From: Streptomyces sp. YS415
GTDB lineage: Bacteria; Actinomycetota; Actinomycetes; Streptomycetales; Streptomycetaceae
Direction: 5' to 3'
Length of the DNA stretch: 64,000 nucleotides
Assembly (NCBI RefSeq): GCF_023544665.1
Contig: NZ_JAMJFL010000025.1
Location: 1-64,000 of the forward strand
The notes beneath the pieces are model-generated. The model made no database searches and was not told the origin of the DNA. It saw nothing but the letters and a program-made list of their open reading frames with translations. Position numbers and translations under genes: made by a program. Each line of letters opens with the position of its first letter. Position 1 is the first letter of the stretch. Positions 7,589 through 16,279 of this stretch are shown in pieces.

Positions 7589-8497
7589 TCAGCTCCGCGT
7601 CAGCTGCAGCAGGTCCCGCGCCGGACCCACCGGCCGGTGTCCCGTCGGCCACACCGCCCGCAGGTCCCGGGCCAGCGACACGTCCGCCACCGGGATGCTC
7701 ACCAGGCGGCGCATCGACAGCTCCTCGCGGACGGCGAGTTCGCTCAGCACGGCGGGCCCCGCGCCGCTCACCGCCGCCGCCTTCACCGCGGTGGTGGAGG
7801 AGAGCTCGATCAGGGGCCGGGCCAGGCCGCCCAGGGCCGTGTCCAGGACCTGACGGGTGCCCGAGCCCTTCTCGCGGAGGATCAGCGGGGTGGCCGCCAG
7901 TTCCTCGGGGGTGAGGGGGCGCCGGCGGCGGGCCCAGGGGTGGCCGGGTGCGGTGACCACGATCAGCCGGTCATGGGCGATGACCACCGAGTCCAGGCCG
8001 GTGGGGACCGTCAGGCCCTCCACGAAGCCCAGGTCCGCCTCGTCGGCGAGCAGCCGTTCGGCCACCGCGGCCGAGTTGCCCGCGAGCAGCGACACCGCCG
8101 TGTCCGGGCGGCCCGCGCGCAGCGCCAGCAGCCAGCCCGGCAGCAGGTACTCGGCGATCGTCATGCTCGCCGCCACCCGCAGCCGGGAGTCCCGCCGGTC
8201 CCGCAGCGCCTGCGCGCCCACGTCGAAGGCCTCCGCCGCCTCCACGATCCGCCGCGCCCAGTCCGTCACCAGCGCACCGGCGTCCGTCAGCCGTGAGCCC
8301 CGCGGTGAGCGGTCCACCAGCGCCACTCCGAGCTGCCGTTCCATGGACCGGATCCGGCTGCTGGCCGCGGGCTGGGTGATGCCCATCTCCCGGGCCGCCC
8401 CGCCCAGGCTGCCCAGCCGGGCCACCGCCAGCAGCAGTTCGAGGGCGCCGAGATCCGGGACTCGATGGGCCAGGGAGGTCGTCACCGCGCTACTCAT
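7589..8497 (-). CDS. LysR-family transcriptional regulator
   Basis: A 302-residue LTTR. The helix-turn-helix occupies about residues 15-75 (RLGSLGGAAREMGITQPAASSRIRSMER), followed by a periplasmic-binding-like effector domain to about residue 290. The ATG at 8497 is the natural start. It is divergent from the TDT-family channel gene at 8568 with only 70 bp between, the classic LysR-target arrangement, so it probably controls that gene and itself. The effector is unknown. Confidence 0.92.
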   Translation of the reverse strand: MSSAVTTSLAHRVPDLGALELLLAVARLGSLGGAAREMGITQPAASSRIRSMERQLGVALVDRSPRGSRLTDAGALVTDWARRIVEAAEAFDVGAQALRDRRDSRLRVAASMTIAEYLLPGWLLALRAGRPDTAVSLLAGNSAAVAERLLADEADLGFVEGLTVPTGLDSVVIAHDRLIVVTAPGHPWARRRRPLTPEELAATPLILREKGSGTRQVLDTALGGLARPLIELSSTTAVKAAAVSGAGPAVLSELAVREELSMRRLVSIPVADVSLARDLRAVWPTGHRPVGPARDLLQLTRS

Positions 8498-8542
8498 AAA
8501 GCCAGCTTATGCCCTCATAGAGACGTGATCCCTGGTGGCGGA

Positions 8543-8559
8543 GGTCCCGGGGCGGGACC
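8543..8559. promoter_or_regulatory. Inverted repeat in the LysR/TDT divergent region
   Basis: GGTCCC-GGGGC-GGGACC is a perfect 6-bp inverted repeat 8 bp before the TDT ATG. Its position suits an operator or a translation-masking hairpin for the channel gene. A looser LysR-like T-N11-A palindrome (around CTTATGCCCTCATAG) lies nearer the LysR start. Confidence 0.4.
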
Positions 8560-8567
8560 GTCGGAGC

Positions 8568-9791
8568 ATGGTCACCGCCGCCCCGCCCCTCCCCCGTGCC
8601 GGGTCCGTCCGTCACCTCGGACCGAACTGGTACGCCTGCGTCATGGGAACCGCCATCGTCGCCACCGCCGGCGCCGGGCTTCCCGTGCCCCGGCCGCTGT
8701 GCGCCGCCGTGTGGGCGCTCTCCGCGCTCCTGCTGGCCACGCTGCTCGCCGCCCGCGCCCTGCACTGGGCCCACCACCGGGACCAGGCCCGCGCCCACCT
8801 CCTGGACCCGGCGACGGCTCCCTTCTACGGCTGCCTCGCCATGGCGCTGCTGGCCGTCGGGGGCGGCGCCCTGACCGTCGGCCGGGACTGGATCGGCGTA
8901 GAGGCGGCGGTCGCGCTGGACGCCGTGCTGTTCACGGCCGGTACGGCTGTCGGACTCGCCGCGGCGGTGGCCGTGCCGTACCTGATGGCCGTACGGCATC
9001 GGGTGGAGGCCCGGCAGGCCACGCCGGTCTGGCTGCTGCCGCTCGTCGCGCCCATGGTGTCGGCGGCCCTCGGCCCGTCGCTGGTGCCGTATCTGCCCGC
9101 CGGACAGGCCCGGGAGACACTGCTGCTGGCCTGCCTGGCGATGTTCGGGCTGAGCCTGCTGGCGACCCTGCTGATGCTGCCGCTCGTCTTCGCCCGCCTG
9201 GTCACCTCCGGTCCGCTGCCGCTCGCGCTGACCCCGACCCTGTTCCTGGTGCTGGGTCCGCTCGGCCAGTCCACCACCGCGGCCGGCACCTTCGCGGACC
9301 ACGCCCCCGGTGTCGTACCGGCCCTCTACAGCCAGGGCTTCGATGTGCTGGCCGTGCTGTACGGGGTACCGGTCATGGGCTTCGCGCTGCTCTGGCTCGG
9401 TTTCGCCACCGCCCACGTCGTCCGCGCCCGCCGGCAGGGGATGCGGTTCGCGATGACCTGGTGGGCCTTCACCTTCCCGGTCGGCACCTGCGTCACCGGC
9501 GCCGAGTCCCTGGCCCGGCACACCGGCCTGACGGTCTACGACGGCCTGGCCGCCGCGCTCTACGCCGTCCTCGTCATCGCCTGGCTCACCGCCACGGCGT
9601 GTACGGCACGCGGCCTCCTCACCGGCGCACTGCTCGCGGGGCCGCGGCGACCGATGGCCCCTGCCGGGTCAGGAGCCGCCTCTGCGACAGCGCCGGTCGT
9701 CACCGGCGCGCTGCCGCTCCCAGGGCCGCGCCCAGCACGTCCGGCGCCTCGGTCAGAGACGGCCCGTACCAGGTCAGGTGCCGGCCGCTGA
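8568..9791 (+). CDS. TDT-family (TehA/SLAC1-like) membrane transporter
   Basis: A 407-residue integral membrane protein with about ten hydrophobic segments. The opening GPNWYACVMGTAIVATAG matches the first helix of the tellurite-resistance/dicarboxylate transporter family (TehA, SLAC1, Ssu1), and GFALLWLGFATAHVV and WWAFTFPVGTCVTG match later conserved helices. Relatives export sulfite, malate or other anions; the substrate here is not evident. The ATG at 8568 is preceded by GGAG only 3-4 nt away. The Pro/Ala-rich last 60 residues overlap the 3' end of the convergent gene by 92 bp. Probably controlled by the divergent LysR protein. Confidence 0.88.
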   Translation: MVTAAPPLPRAGSVRHLGPNWYACVMGTAIVATAGAGLPVPRPLCAAVWALSALLLATLLAARALHWAHHRDQARAHLLDPATAPFYGCLAMALLAVGGGALTVGRDWIGVEAAVALDAVLFTAGTAVGLAAAVAVPYLMAVRHRVEARQATPVWLLPLVAPMVSAALGPSLVPYLPAGQARETLLLACLAMFGLSLLATLLMLPLVFARLVTSGPLPLALTPTLFLVLGPLGQSTTAAGTFADHAPGVVPALYSQGFDVLAVLYGVPVMGFALLWLGFATAHVVRARRQGMRFAMTWWAFTFPVGTCVTGAESLARHTGLTVYDGLAAALYAVLVIAWLTATACTARGLLTGALLAGPRRPMAPAGSGAASATAPVVTGALPLPGPRPARPAPRSETARTRSGAGR

Positions 9792-10422
9792 GCAGGGCGC
9801 AGGGCAGGCCGGGGAAGGCCTCGGGGCCGTCGTCGGGGGTGAAGCGGTAGGGCTCGTCCGGGAGGACGACCACGTCGGGGGCAGCGGCCCGCAGTTCCTC
9901 CAGCGGGACGCGCGGATAGCGGTCCGCGTGCCCCGCGTAGAGGTGGTCCACGCCGAGGCGGGCCAGGACGTCACCGGCGAAGGTGTCGCGGCCCAGCACC
10001 ATCCAGGGGCGCCGCCAGATCGGCACCACCGCGGTCGTACGGCGGTCGGGGGGCCGCAGCGCCGACCAGGTCCGCTCGGCCTCATCGAGCCAGCGGGGCC
10101 GGGATCCGGTGCCGCAGGCGGTGAGCACCCGGTCCAGTTCCCGCAAGGCCCCCGGCACGTCGCGGATCTCGGTCACGAGCACCTCGATCCCGGCCGTCCG
10201 CAGGGCCGCGAGGTCCGGGGCGCGGTTCTCCTCCTCGTTGGCGATCACCAGGTCGGGGGCGAGTCCGGCGATCCGCTCGATGTCGGGGTTCTTGGTGCCG
10301 CCGATCCGGGCCACGCCGAGGCCGGCCGGGTGCGTGCACCAGTCCGTGGCGCCGACCAGGACGCCGGGGGCCGAGAGGGCCACCGCCTCCGTCAGGGACG
10401 GCACCAGGGAGACGACGCGCAT
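9700..10422 (-). CDS. Cytoplasmic helical-backbone metal receptor (BtuF-like)
   Basis: A 240-residue protein of the class III solute-binding fold (MRVVSLVPSLTEAV, then GGTKNPDIERIAGLAPDLVIAN), as in BtuF and siderophore receptors. It has no signal peptide or lipobox, and no permease or ATPase lies nearby, so import is doubtful; a cytoplasmic cobalamin- or metal-binding role is possible. It overlaps the stop of the upstream cupin regulator as TGATG, so the two are translationally coupled and probably functionally linked. Its 3' end overlaps the TDT gene by 92 bp. Confidence 0.85.
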   Translation of the reverse strand: MRVVSLVPSLTEAVALSAPGVLVGATDWCTHPAGLGVARIGGTKNPDIERIAGLAPDLVIANEEENRAPDLAALRTAGIEVLVTEIRDVPGALRELDRVLTACGTGSRPRWLDEAERTWSALRPPDRRTTAVVPIWRRPWMVLGRDTFAGDVLARLGVDHLYAGHADRYPRVPLEELRAAAPDVVVLPDEPYRFTPDDGPEAFPGLPCALLSGRHLTWYGPSLTEAPDVLGAALGAAARR

Positions 10423-10988
10423 CAGCGCGGCCGGTCCTGGACCGCCTCGATGTGTTCGGCCACCGCGACGACCACCACCCGGGTCTCCGCCACCGTGGCC
10501 CGCCAGCGATGGCGGACCCCGCCGGTGAGGTACAGGGTGTCGCCGCGGCCGAGCCGGTAGGCGCGTCCCTCCGCCTCGATCTCCACCGCGCCGTCGGCGA
10601 CGTACATCAACTGGTCGTTGCGGTACTGGAACTCGCGTCCCGCCTCATGGTCCCCGGTGAACTCCGAGGCGTGCATCTGATGGTGACCGCGCACCAGGGA
10701 CCGCGTCCGCGGCTCGGGGGCCACCTCGGCGCACTCCGAGCGGACCACGTCCACGCTGCACGCCGGATCGGCCGCGGCGAGGAGTTCGACGGCCGTGGTG
10801 CGCAGGGCGTCGGCGAGCTTCTCCAGGGAGCTTCTGCTCGGGCGGGCGCGGTCGTTCTCCACCTGGCTCAGGAAGGGCACCGACAGACCGCTGCGCTCGG
10901 CCACGACGGCGAGGGTGAGCTCCAGCGCGCGACGCCGCCGCCGTACGGCCGCGCCCACCCGCAGGGGCTGTTCTTTGTGGTCGCCCAT
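10422..10988 (-). CDS. XRE-family regulator with C-terminal cupin domain
   Basis: A 188-residue protein. A helix-turn-helix of the HTH_3 type (about residues 12-68; ERSGLSVPFLSQVENDRARPS) is followed by a cupin_2 sensor barrel (about 105-175; YRLGRGDTLYLTGGVRHRW with metal-binding His). Such proteins repress genes for small-molecule metabolism and sense a ligand in the cupin. The ATG at 10988 is preferred, with AGGGAG 8 nt upstream; an earlier in-frame codon at 11009 lacks a site. It is cotranscribed with the metal-receptor gene through a TGATG overlap. Confidence 0.88.
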   Translation of the reverse strand: MGDHKEQPLRVGAAVRRRRRALELTLAVVAERSGLSVPFLSQVENDRARPSRSSLEKLADALRTTAVELLAAADPACSVDVVRSECAEVAPEPRTRSLVRGHHQMHASEFTGDHEAGREFQYRNDQLMYVADGAVEIEAEGRAYRLGRGDTLYLTGGVRHRWRATVAETRVVVVAVAEHIEAVQDRPR

Positions 10989-11268
10989 CGCTCCGGCTCC
11001 CTCCTTCACCCGTCGTCCGGTGCCGACTCCTCTGGTGAGTTCTCTGCACCCTACGCATGTTCGGCAAACCGTTTCATGCGCCCGTCACATCGACGTCATA
11101 CGGCGGGAGCCCCGACCTCACAGTTCGCGCCATCGTCCGACCCGGGCCGGCCCGCGGCTGCGGGCGCTCGCCCGCCGCACCGGCGCCCGGGTCCGGGCGA
11201 AGTGCCAGGTCGGCCCGGTGAACGACGTCCCCTCACCCTACTTGGCCGGATTTCGCGGACAAAGAGGA
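10989..11268. other. Intergenic region upstream of the cupin regulator
   Basis: About 280 bp between the regulator start and the terminator of the compatible-solute transporter. I see no gene, no clear operator and only weak -10 candidates. It should contain the regulator promoter on the minus strand. Confidence 0.4.
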
Positions 11269-11308
11269 GGCGGGCGTCCGGCACCGTCAGGTGTGCCGGA
11301 CGCCCGCC
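11269..11308 (-). terminator. Strong terminator of the compatible-solute ABC operon
   Basis: Arms of 16 nt (11269-11284, GGCGGGCGTCCGGCAC, and its complement at 11293-11308) pair perfectly around an 8-nt loop, 11 bp past the stop codon of the permease-receptor fusion gene. Confidence 0.85.
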
Positions 11309-11319
11309 GTATGCGGGGG

Positions 11320-13932
11320 TCAGGCCGCGGGAGTCATCCGGTCGACCATCTCCGGGTGCTCCTTGAGCCACGCGGCGACGGCCTCCTCCTCATGCCCCTG
11401 GCCGCGGTCCTTGATCTCCTGCTCGAGGGTGCCGAGCTCGTCCTCGCTCATCGTGAAGTTCTTGATCCACTTCGTTAGCTGCGGGTACTGCTCGGGGAAG
11501 TCCTTGCTGGAGATCGTGCGGATGGTGTTGCCCTCGCCGAAGAACTTCCGCGGGTCCTCGAGCTTGGTCAGCTCGTACTCGCTGTACGCCCAGTGCGGGG
11601 ACCACAGCACGACGGCGATGGGCTCCTTCTTGGCGTAGGCGCGCTTGAGCTCGGCCAGCATCGCGGGCGTGGAGCCGTCGACGACCTCGTACTCGTCGTC
11701 CAGTCCGTACCCGGGGAGCACCTTCGTCTTGAGCAGGTTCATCTCCCCGGTGCCGGGCTCGATGCCGACGATCTTCCCGTCGAACTGCCCGGCCTTGCCC
11801 TTGAGGTCCTCCAGCGAGTCGATGCCCTTGACATAGGACGGCACGGCGAGCTCCAGCGAGGTCGGTTCGTACCAGGTCCCCAGGTCGTGGAGGTTGTCCT
11901 TGCTCTTGTCCCAGTAGTTCTTCTGCGCGTACGGCAGCCAGGCGTCGAAGTTGAGATCGAGGTCGCCGGAGGCGAGGCCGGTGTAGACGGGGCCGACGTC
12001 CATCTGCTTGAGGTTCAGCCGGTAGCCGCGCCGCTCCAGGACGTTCTTCCACAGGTAGGTGACGGCGATGTCCTCGTCCCAGGGGAACCAGGCCACGTCC
12101 AGCGGCCGCTTCGCCTCGGCCGGGGTCCCGGCGTTCTTGACCGGCGCGAGCTTGTCGACGAGCCCCGGCTGAGTCTTCAGCCAGGCCTGTACGGCGTCCT
12201 GCTGCCGGCCCTTGCCTGCCTTGTTGATCTCCGACTCCAGGCCGGTGAGCTGCTCCTCGGTGAGCTCGAAGTCCTTCAGCCACTTGCCGACGACCGGGTT
12301 CTCCTCGGCGAAGCCCTTGCGGGACAGCGTGTGCACTCCGTCGCCCTTGCCCCAGGCGCCCTTCGGGTCCTTGAGCTTCTTCAGCTTGTAGTCGCTGTAC
12401 GCCCAGTGCGGCGACCAGAGCGTGACGGCGATCGGCTCCTTCTTGGCGTACGCCCGCTTGAGCTCGGCCAGCATGGCGGGCGTCGAGCTGTCGACGACCT
12501 TGAACTCCTCGTCCAGGCCGTATGCGCCGAGCACCTTGCTCTTGAGCAGGCTCATCATCCCGGCGCTGGACTCGATGCCGGTGATCCTGCCGTCGAACTG
12601 CCCGGCCTTGCCCTTGAGGTCCTCCAGCGAGTCGATGCCCTTCATGTAGGCGGGCACGCTCAGTTCGAGGGAGGTCGGGCCGTACCAGGAGCCCAGGTCG
12701 TCGAGCCGGGAGCCGTACTTCTTCCAGTACTGCTCGTGGGTCGTCGGCAGCCAGGCGTCCGTCTGGAAGTCGATGTCGCCCTGGGCGAGGGAGGTGTAGA
12801 GGGGGCCCGCGTCGAACTGCTTGGCCTCGACCTCGTAGCCGCGCTGCTCCAGGATCTCCTTCCACAGGAAGGTGGAGGCGACGCCCTCGTCCCAGGGGAT
12901 GTAGCCGATGCTGATCTTCTTGCCCTGGCCGACGTTGTCGCCGCCCGCGACCGGCTCGGCCTTGTCGGTGCCGCCGAAGACACCCATGCCGCCCGCGACC
13001 AGCGCGAGCACCACGACGCCGACCACGGCGACGGAGGCGCGGGGGCGGTAAGACCAGATCTTCAGGCCCTGGGCGGCGCGCACCCGGGCGGCGGCGCGGC
13101 GGCCGAGAGGGGAGACCTGGGTGCCCAGCGCGCTGGTCATCCGGTCCAGGTAGATGGCGAGGATGACGATGGCGATGCCCGCCTCGGCGCCGAGGCCGAT
13201 GTTGAGCTGGCCGATGGCCTCGTTGACGTCACCGCCGAGGCCGCCGGTGCCGACCATGCCGGCGATGGCCGCCATGGACAGGCCGAGCATGATGACCTGG
13301 TTGACGCCGGCCATCACGGTGGGCAGGGCCAGCGGGAGCTGGACGCGCAGCAGGGTGTCGCGCGGGGTGGTGCCGAACGCCTCGGCGGCCTCGACGAGTT
13401 CCTTGTCGACCTGGCGGATGCCGAGTTCGGTCATGCGCACACCGGGGGCGAGCGCGAAGACGAGGGTGGCGACGATGCCCGCGGCGGCGCCGCTGCCGAA
13501 GAAGAGGATCGCCGGGATCAGGTAGACCATCGCCGGGAGCGTCTGCATCAGGTCCAGGCCGGGCCGCACGATCGCGCTGACCCGGTTGGAGCGTGCCGCC
13601 CAGATGCCGAGCGGCACCGAGATCACCAGCGCGATGAGGGTGGCGACGAGGACCAGGGACAGGGTCACCATCGCGTCCTCCCACAGATCGAGGGAGATCA
13701 CGAAGGCGAAGCCGACGAAGGTGAGGACACCGGCGAGGGTGCCGCGCAGCCAGCAGGCGATCACCGCGAAGATGCCCGTGAGCAGCAGCGGCTCGGGCGC
13801 CTGGAGGACGGCGTCGACACCCTCGTAGGCGCCGCGGAAGACCTGCTCCAGGAAGTCGAACAGCCAGCCCATGTGAGTGGTGAGCCACTCGACCGCGTCG
13901 TTGACCCATGAACCGAACTGGATCCTAGGCAC
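11320..13932 (-). CDS. Glycine betaine/proline-type ABC permease fused to two tandem substrate-binding domains
   Basis: An 870-residue fusion. Residues 1-290 are a ProW/OpuAB-type permease with the EAA loop at 181-209 (EAAEAFG...LPLALPTVMAG). Another membrane span lies at about 300-320. Two OpuAC/ProX-type receptor domains follow, at about 338-600 and 609-870, each starting with a PWDE motif and containing GQFDG, STPMLAELKRAYAKKEP-like text and LWSPHWAYS. The two receptors repeat with a 271-residue (813-bp) period and are near-identical in places. Likely imports betaine, proline or another osmolyte with the ATPase encoded just upstream, whose stop it overlaps by 8 bp. The GTG start at 13932 is forced by that overlap. 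Single-receptor fusions are known (OpuA, OpuCB-like); two covalently attached receptors are less usual. Confidence 0.92.
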   Translation of the reverse strand: MPRIQFGSWVNDAVEWLTTHMGWLFDFLEQVFRGAYEGVDAVLQAPEPLLLTGIFAVIACWLRGTLAGVLTFVGFAFVISLDLWEDAMVTLSLVLVATLIALVISVPLGIWAARSNRVSAIVRPGLDLMQTLPAMVYLIPAILFFGSGAAAGIVATLVFALAPGVRMTELGIRQVDKELVEAAEAFGTTPRDTLLRVQLPLALPTVMAGVNQVIMLGLSMAAIAGMVGTGGLGGDVNEAIGQLNIGLGAEAGIAIVILAIYLDRMTSALGTQVSPLGRRAAARVRAAQGLKIWSYRPRASVAVVGVVVLALVAGGMGVFGGTDKAEPVAGGDNVGQGKKISIGYIPWDEGVASTFLWKEILEQRGYEVEAKQFDAGPLYTSLAQGDIDFQTDAWLPTTHEQYWKKYGSRLDDLGSWYGPTSLELSVPAYMKGIDSLEDLKGKAGQFDGRITGIESSAGMMSLLKSKVLGAYGLDEEFKVVDSSTPAMLAELKRAYAKKEPIAVTLWSPHWAYSDYKLKKLKDPKGAWGKGDGVHTLSRKGFAEENPVVGKWLKDFELTEEQLTGLESEINKAGKGRQQDAVQAWLKTQPGLVDKLAPVKNAGTPAEAKRPLDVAWFPWDEDIAVTYLWKNVLERRGYRLNLKQMDVGPVYTGLASGDLDLNFDAWLPYAQKNYWDKSKDNLHDLGTWYEPTSLELAVPSYVKGIDSLEDLKGKAGQFDGKIVGIEPGTGEMNLLKTKVLPGYGLDDEYEVVDGSTPAMLAELKRAYAKKEPIAVVLWSPHWAYSEYELTKLEDPRKFFGEGNTIRTISSKDFPEQYPQLTKWIKNFTMSEDELGTLEQEIKDRGQGHEEEAVAAWLKEHPEMVDRMTPAA

Positions 13933-15013
13933 GGGCGGTCACCTTCTCTCCGCCCTTGTCCCGGGGGGCCGGGCACGGCTCCGGTTCGGCGGTCTCGTCG
14001 CCGAGGAAGCCGACGAGCCGCTGCCGGGGCACGACGCCGACCAGCTGTTCCTCGTCGTCCAGCACCGCGACCGGGTGGGAGAGGCGGGCGCTGAGGGCGC
14101 ACAGGTCGTGGAAGGGGGTGTCGGGCGTCGCGGTGGCGCAGGCGCAGTCGGCCTCGTCGCCGCGGACGTCGCGGTTCATGACGGAGGAGGCGGTGAGCAC
14201 GCGGGAGCGGTCGACGTCCTGGGTGAAGGAGGCGACGTAGTCGTCGGCGGGGCGCACCAGGATGTCCTCGGCGGTGCCGGTCTGGACGATGCGGCCGTCG
14301 CGCATGACGGCGATGCGGTCGCCCAGGCGCATGGCCTCGTTGAGGTCGTGGGTGATGAAGACGATGGTCTTCTTCAGCTCGGTCTGCAGCTCCAGCAGCT
14401 GGTCCTGCATGTCACGGCGGATCAGCGGGTCCAGCGCGCTGAAGGACTCGTCCATCAGCAGCAGGTCGGCGTCGGTGGCGAGTGCGCGGGCGAGGCCGAC
14501 GCGCTGCTGCATGCCGCCGGACAGCTCGTCGGGCCAGGACTTCTCCCAGCCCGCCAGGCCGCACAGCTCCAAGGCTTCGGTGGCCCGTGCGAGCCGCTCC
14601 GCCTTGGGGACGCCCTGGACCTCCAGGCCGTACGCGGCGTTCTCGACGACGCTGCGGTGCGGGAAGAGCGCGAAGTGCTGGAAGACCATGCTGATCTTCC
14701 TGGCCCGGACCTCGCGCAGTGCGCGGGCGCTGAGCGCGGTCAGGTCCTGGCCGTCGAAGCGGACCTGTCCCGCGGTCGGTTCCAGCAGGCCGTTGAGCAT
14801 CCGCAGCAGCGTGGACTTGCCGGAGCCGGACAGGCCCATGACGACGAAGATCTGGCCCGGTTCCACGGTGAAGGAGGCGTCGATGACGGCCGCAGTGGTG
14901 CCGTCGGCGCGCAGTTCCTCCCGGTCGGCCCCGGCTCGGAGCCGCTCCACTGCCTCGTCCTGTCGTCTACCGAACACCTTGTACAGATGTTCGGCTTCCA
15001 GCCTGGCTGACAC
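13925..15013 (-). CDS. Compatible-solute ABC transporter ATP-binding protein (ProV/OpuAA-like)
   Basis: A 362-residue ATPase. Walker A is GLSGSGKST, the signature is LSGGMQQRVGLARAL, and Walker B is LLLMDESFSALDP. The N-terminal extension HLYKVFGRR is typical of glycine-betaine ATPases. A single CBS-like stretch (HPVAVLDDEEQLVGVVPRQRLVGFL) near the C-terminus fits the ionic-strength sensing of OpuA relatives. The GTG at 15013 is chosen, with GAGAAGG 5 nt upstream; upstream extensions read as non-coding. It is the first gene of a two-gene operon with the permease-receptor fusion. Confidence 0.92.
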   Translation of the reverse strand: MSARLEAEHLYKVFGRRQDEAVERLRAGADREELRADGTTAAVIDASFTVEPGQIFVVMGLSGSGKSTLLRMLNGLLEPTAGQVRFDGQDLTALSARALREVRARKISMVFQHFALFPHRSVVENAAYGLEVQGVPKAERLARATEALELCGLAGWEKSWPDELSGGMQQRVGLARALATDADLLLMDESFSALDPLIRRDMQDQLLELQTELKKTIVFITHDLNEAMRLGDRIAVMRDGRIVQTGTAEDILVRPADDYVASFTQDVDRSRVLTASSVMNRDVRGDEADCACATATPDTPFHDLCALSARLSHPVAVLDDEEQLVGVVPRQRLVGFLGDETAEPEPCPAPRDKGGEKVTARA

Positions 15014-15202
15014 GCTTACCTTCTCGTCCTCGACGGCAAAGAGCTCAATAAAGAGGGAGCGACGCGGCACACGTGGCGGCTTCGCTCCGAGCCCGCGCCT
15101 GCCCTTCTCGCCCGGACCCAAACGCACAAGTGGTCCAGCCCACAGTGGACGAGCCTGACGTGACCCGATGCGCCGGTCAGGCCCTTGTCAGTGGGGTACG
15201 GC

Positions 15203-16135
15203 ATGATGCGTGGCGTGACCGGACGACTGATGCTCCTCGACACCGCCTCGCTCTATTTCCGCGCCTACTTCGGCGTGCCGGACTCCGTGAAGGCCCCGGA
15301 CGGCACCCCGGTGAACGCCGTGCGCGGGCTGCTGGACTTCATCGACCGCCTGGTGAAGGACCACCACCCGGACGCGCTGGTGGCCTGCATGGATGCCGAC
15401 TGGCGGCCGCAGTGGCGGGTGGACCTGATCCCCTCGTACAAGGCGCACCGGGTGGCCGAGGAGCATGAGGCCGGCCCCGACGAGGAGGTCGTGCCGGACA
15501 CGCTCTCGCCGCAGGTGCCGGTGATCGAGGCGGTCCTGGACGCGCTCGGCATCGCGCGCGTGGGGGTCGCCGGGTACGAGGCGGACGATGTGATCGGCAC
15601 GTTCACCGCGCGGGCGAAGGGCCCGGTGGACATCGTCACCGGGGACCGCGACCTGTACCAGCTGGTGGACGACGAGCGGGGGGTCCGGGTGCTCTACCCG
15701 CTCAAGGGCGTGGGCACGCTCCAGCTCACCGACGAGGCATGGCTGCGCGAGAAGTACGGCGTCGACGGCCGCGGGTACGTGGATCTGGCGCTGCTGCGCG
15801 GCGACCCGAGCGACGGGCTGCCCGGCGTGCCGGGCATCGGGGAGAAGACGGCGGCCAAGCTGCTCACCGAGTTCGGGGATCTGGCGGGGATCATGGCGGC
15901 GCTGGACGACCCGAAGGCGAAGCTCACCCCGTCGCAGCGCAAGCGGCTCGACGAGGCGCGGCCGTACGTCGCGGTGGCGCCGACGGTCGTGCGGGTCGCA
16001 AACGACGTCCCGCTGCCGGACGTGGACACCGCACTGCCGCGCGCACCGCGTGATGAGGCCGCACTTCAGGGGCTGGCGGAGCGCTGGGGGCTCGGGGGAT
16101 CCCTGGGGCGTCTGCTGACGACGCTGGGGGCGTGA
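15203..16135 (+). CDS. 5'-3' exonuclease (PolA N-terminal/FEN family)
   Basis: A 310-residue stand-alone flap/5'-3' exonuclease. Metal-binding acidic motifs are LLDTASLYFRAYFG, MDADWRPQWR, YEADDVIGT and TGDRDLYQLVDD, and the helix-hairpin-helix is GVPGIGEKTAAKLL (about residue 205). It lacks polymerase domains, so it would process RNA primers or flaps alongside the full PolA found elsewhere in streptomycetes. Two adjacent ATG codons (15203 and 15206) are possible starts and neither has a strong ribosome binding site. It is divergent from the compatible-solute operon. Confidence 0.9.
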   Translation: MMRGVTGRLMLLDTASLYFRAYFGVPDSVKAPDGTPVNAVRGLLDFIDRLVKDHHPDALVACMDADWRPQWRVDLIPSYKAHRVAEEHEAGPDEEVVPDTLSPQVPVIEAVLDALGIARVGVAGYEADDVIGTFTARAKGPVDIVTGDRDLYQLVDDERGVRVLYPLKGVGTLQLTDEAWLREKYGVDGRGYVDLALLRGDPSDGLPGVPGIGEKTAAKLLTEFGDLAGIMAALDDPKAKLTPSQRKRLDEARPYVAVAPTVVRVANDVPLPDVDTALPRAPRDEAALQGLAERWGLGGSLGRLLTTLGA

Positions 16136-16244
16136 AGGGCGTTCCCCATCGAGTGAATGAGGTTCGCTGGGCTGGGAATTCGTCCCTTAAATTCTCCTTC
16201 ACACGCTTTGCCGCAGGAACCATTCGGCGGACGAAGGTGCTAAC

Positions 16245-16263
16245 TTAGGTAACCCTAAGCTTA
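16245..16263 (+). promoter_or_regulatory. Iron box (DmdR/IdeR-type operator)
   Basis: TTAGGTAACCCTAAGCTTA matches the DmdR/IdeR consensus TTAGGTTAGGCTAACCTAA at 14 of 19 positions. A perfect palindrome CTTAGG-TAAC-CCTAAG lies at 16244-16259. The box ends 16 bp before the siderophore-interacting protein start, so iron-replete repression of that gene is expected. Confidence 0.75.
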
Positions 16264-16279
16264 TTCGAGGGAGGCCGTC

